Shown here: positions 6,010 to 6,958 of the stretch, one piece after another | How positions within the stretch are numbered: position 1 is the stretch's first letter | Layout: every line of letters starts with the position of its first letter | Source: Undibacterium sp. | Lineage (GTDB): Bacteria > Pseudomonadota > Gammaproteobacteria > Burkholderiales > Burkholderiaceae_D | DNA length: 6,958 bases | Direction of reading: 5' to 3' | Assembly (NCBI GenBank): GCA_019752975.1 | Contig: JAIELM010000309.1 | Coordinates: forward strand, 1-6,958 | Notes under the pieces: model-generated | What the model was told of the DNA's origin: nothing | What the model saw: the letters and a program-made list of their open reading frames with translations, nothing else | The model's database searches: none | Made by a program: the position numbers and the translations under genes

Positions 6010-6477
6010 TAAATCACATCTAAAAACATCTGCCGTAACTTGTCCGACCGAACTTCAAGGTACGGCATTATGTGATCCAATTTGGCATGACCTAAAAGCT
6101 GCTGAACTGTATCTAGACTCGCACCATTGCGCAATAAATTGGATGCGAAACTTCTTCGCCCAGAATGACTACTGCCAAGCTTAATGCCTGCTTTATGATA
6201 AACATCAGTGATCCTCGCTTGCAGGCTGTCACAAGCTAAATAATCGACGCGCTCACCCGCAAAATTTTCGCGCCGTTTGGTATTGAGAAAAAAACTTGCT
6301 GCTCTTGTGTGTCAAGATCAAAGCAGTAGAAGGCGATAGGCCGCGATATCGATCAGCAGTTAACTCAGTGCCAAGGCCAAGCTTGATTCGATAAGCTAGA
6401 TAGCGTTCAAGCGCTTCCACTGTCAATTTATGAGTAACGTAAATGCAGCGCTGGCGACATCCCTTTGTTATAGATGC
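6009..6477 (-). pseudogene. Tyrosine recombinase (phage-type integrase), 5'-truncated and frameshifted
   Basis: The minus strand encodes the C-terminal catalytic part of a tyrosine integrase in two frames. The upstream frame reads ITKGCRQRCIYVTHKLTVEA through [21 protein letters not shown]. The frame then changes at a 7-T run (A7 at 6288-6294 on the plus strand) and continues [34 protein letters not shown] (catalytic His and Arg), [19 protein letters not shown] (second His and the nucleophilic Tyr), and ends at a TAG. Removing one T joins both parts. The N-terminal DNA-binding domain and the first catalytic Arg region are absent, and a stop lies directly upstream, so the gene is dead. It once served the element whose tRNA attachment scar lies at 6541-6569. 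Confidence 0.88.
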
Positions 6478-6540
6478 TCAGAAGAAGACCGTTTATCCAT
6501 GCGCCATTTCAAGAAATAAACGCACAGGTTCATAGCCTAC

Positions 6541-6569
6541 CGGGGGTTCGAATCCCCGTTTCTCCGCCA
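6541..6569 (+). other. 3' end of a serine-type tRNA gene (attachment-site scar)
   Basis: GGGGTTCGAATCCCC is a tRNA T-arm with the invariant TTCGAAT loop. It is followed by an acceptor strand TTTCTCC, discriminator G and encoded CCA; G73 with CCA fits tRNA-Ser. The matching 5' acceptor (GGAGAAA), D-arm and anticodon arm are absent in the roughly 90 bases upstream, so only the 3' end is present. One T-stem pair (6542:6558) is mismatched by an extra G. Integrases commonly use this part of tRNA genes as the crossover site and leave such a fragment at the far end of the element. Confidence 0.78.
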
Positions 6570-6601
6570 GAATATAGTTTCAGGCAGTACCAAGAAACAC
6601 C

Positions 6602-6639
6602 AAAAACCCGCATTTCTCCTAGTGAGCATGCGGGTTTTT
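6602..6639 (+). terminator. Strong hairpin terminator, probably bidirectional
   Basis: AAAAACCCGCAT (6602-6613) pairs perfectly with ATGCGGGTTTTT (6628-6639) around a 14-base loop. On the plus strand a T-rich tail (TTTTTTGTTTTT) follows, as expected after a tRNA gene; on the minus strand T5 also follows, so it can end the gene arriving from 6660. The bases between the tRNA scar and this hairpin (6570-6601) hold nothing else I can see. Confidence 0.88.
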
Positions 6640-6659
6640 TGTTTTTGCTCCACTACCTA

Positions 6660-6958
6660 CTACAAGTTCAGCGCTCGTACAGCAGTGTTCAATAAGTGCG
6701 GCGTCACATAACGACTGTGTGCTTTTTCAATTAAACACATATATAGTCGCCCAAATAGGTTTTTGCATTGCACTTTTGTGCCTAGTCCGAAGTAGATTCC
6801 ATTTGAAGTAACGCGCACTTCCACACAAGATCGAAAGCGGAGGTGCTTATCGTTAGCACCTAGGATCACTTGCGCATACTCAAAGTTTGGGCTGGTTTGA
6901 TGAGCCAATACAGGGAATTTCTCAGCAAAATAGTGTTCTGCGTCCACTGCGAGTAGCG
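6660..6958 (-). CDS. Unknown protein, C-terminal part (runs off the window)
   Basis: The frame is open from the right edge to a TAG at 6660-6662, giving 98 residues. A GTG at 6947 could start a 95-residue protein, but no ribosome binding site can be checked and the frame continues upstream, so this is more likely the end of a longer gene. It reads AVDAEHYFAEKFPVLAH, then EYAQVILGANDKHLRFRSC, a beta-rich middle (VEVRVTSNGIYFGLGTKVQ), and a final helix (TPHLLNTAVRALNL). No signal peptide or membrane segment is seen and the family is not recognised. It lies outside the tRNA scar and its terminator, so it may belong to the flanking chromosome or a neighbouring element. Confidence 0.5.
   Translation of the reverse strand, partial: LLAVDAEHYFAEKFPVLAHQTSPNFEYAQVILGANDKHLRFRSCVEVRVTSNGIYFGLGTKVQCKNLFGRLYMCLIEKAHSRYVTPHLLNTAVRALNL

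Noticed and set aside
6480..6569. Complete tRNA-Ser gene
   Set aside because: The T-arm and 3' acceptor are clear, but no 5' acceptor GGAGAAA, D-arm or anticodon arm can be formed from the preceding bases.
6474..6695. Plus-strand ORF of 73 codons through the tRNA scar
   Set aside because: It crosses the tRNA fragment and the terminator hairpin, so it is not a protein gene.

Overview
The window looks like an accessory island in a Proteobacterium. The evidence is a tRNA 3' end with an encoded CCA, a ChpS/ChpB toxin-antitoxin pair very like the E. coli one, and an ISAs1-family insertion sequence; a beta- or gamma-proteobacterium is likely but the species cannot be named. All confident genes lie on the minus strand, so the text below reads from right to left.

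Right end (6958-6009): the C-terminal part of an unrecognised gene, a strong hairpin terminator, the 3' end of a serine-type tRNA without its 5' half (an attachment-site scar), and a decayed tyrosine integrase that lacks its N-terminal half and has a frameshift at a homopolymer. Together these mark one boundary of an integrated element.

Middle right (6008-5067): a strong sigma70 promoter overlapped by inverted repeats drives chpS (antitoxin), chpB (MazF-type RNase toxin) and, 8 nt further on, a 65-residue single-pass membrane protein. A modest terminator ends this unit.

Core (5006-2170): a 401-residue protein with an N-terminal class III-like nucleotidyl cyclase domain, reminiscent of Pycsar-type cyclases, fused to an unrecognised C-terminal domain; a small exported protein; a 311-residue helical protein with a HEPN-like R-x4-H motif; and a 64-residue ORF with a 14-Asp tract encoded by a GAT microsatellite. 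The usual Pycsar effector (a cyclic-nucleotide-binding domain fused to TM or TIR) is not visible, so if this is a defence or signalling system its effector arm is non-standard.

Left (2169-1): an intact ISAs1-family element (894-2152) with 16/20-matching terminal inverted repeats and a perfect 10-bp target duplication. It splits what was a tight run of small genes. Beyond it are three small unknown genes (96, 105 and at least 63 residues) closely spaced in one apparent operon. The last has a C-x2-C motif and runs off the left edge.
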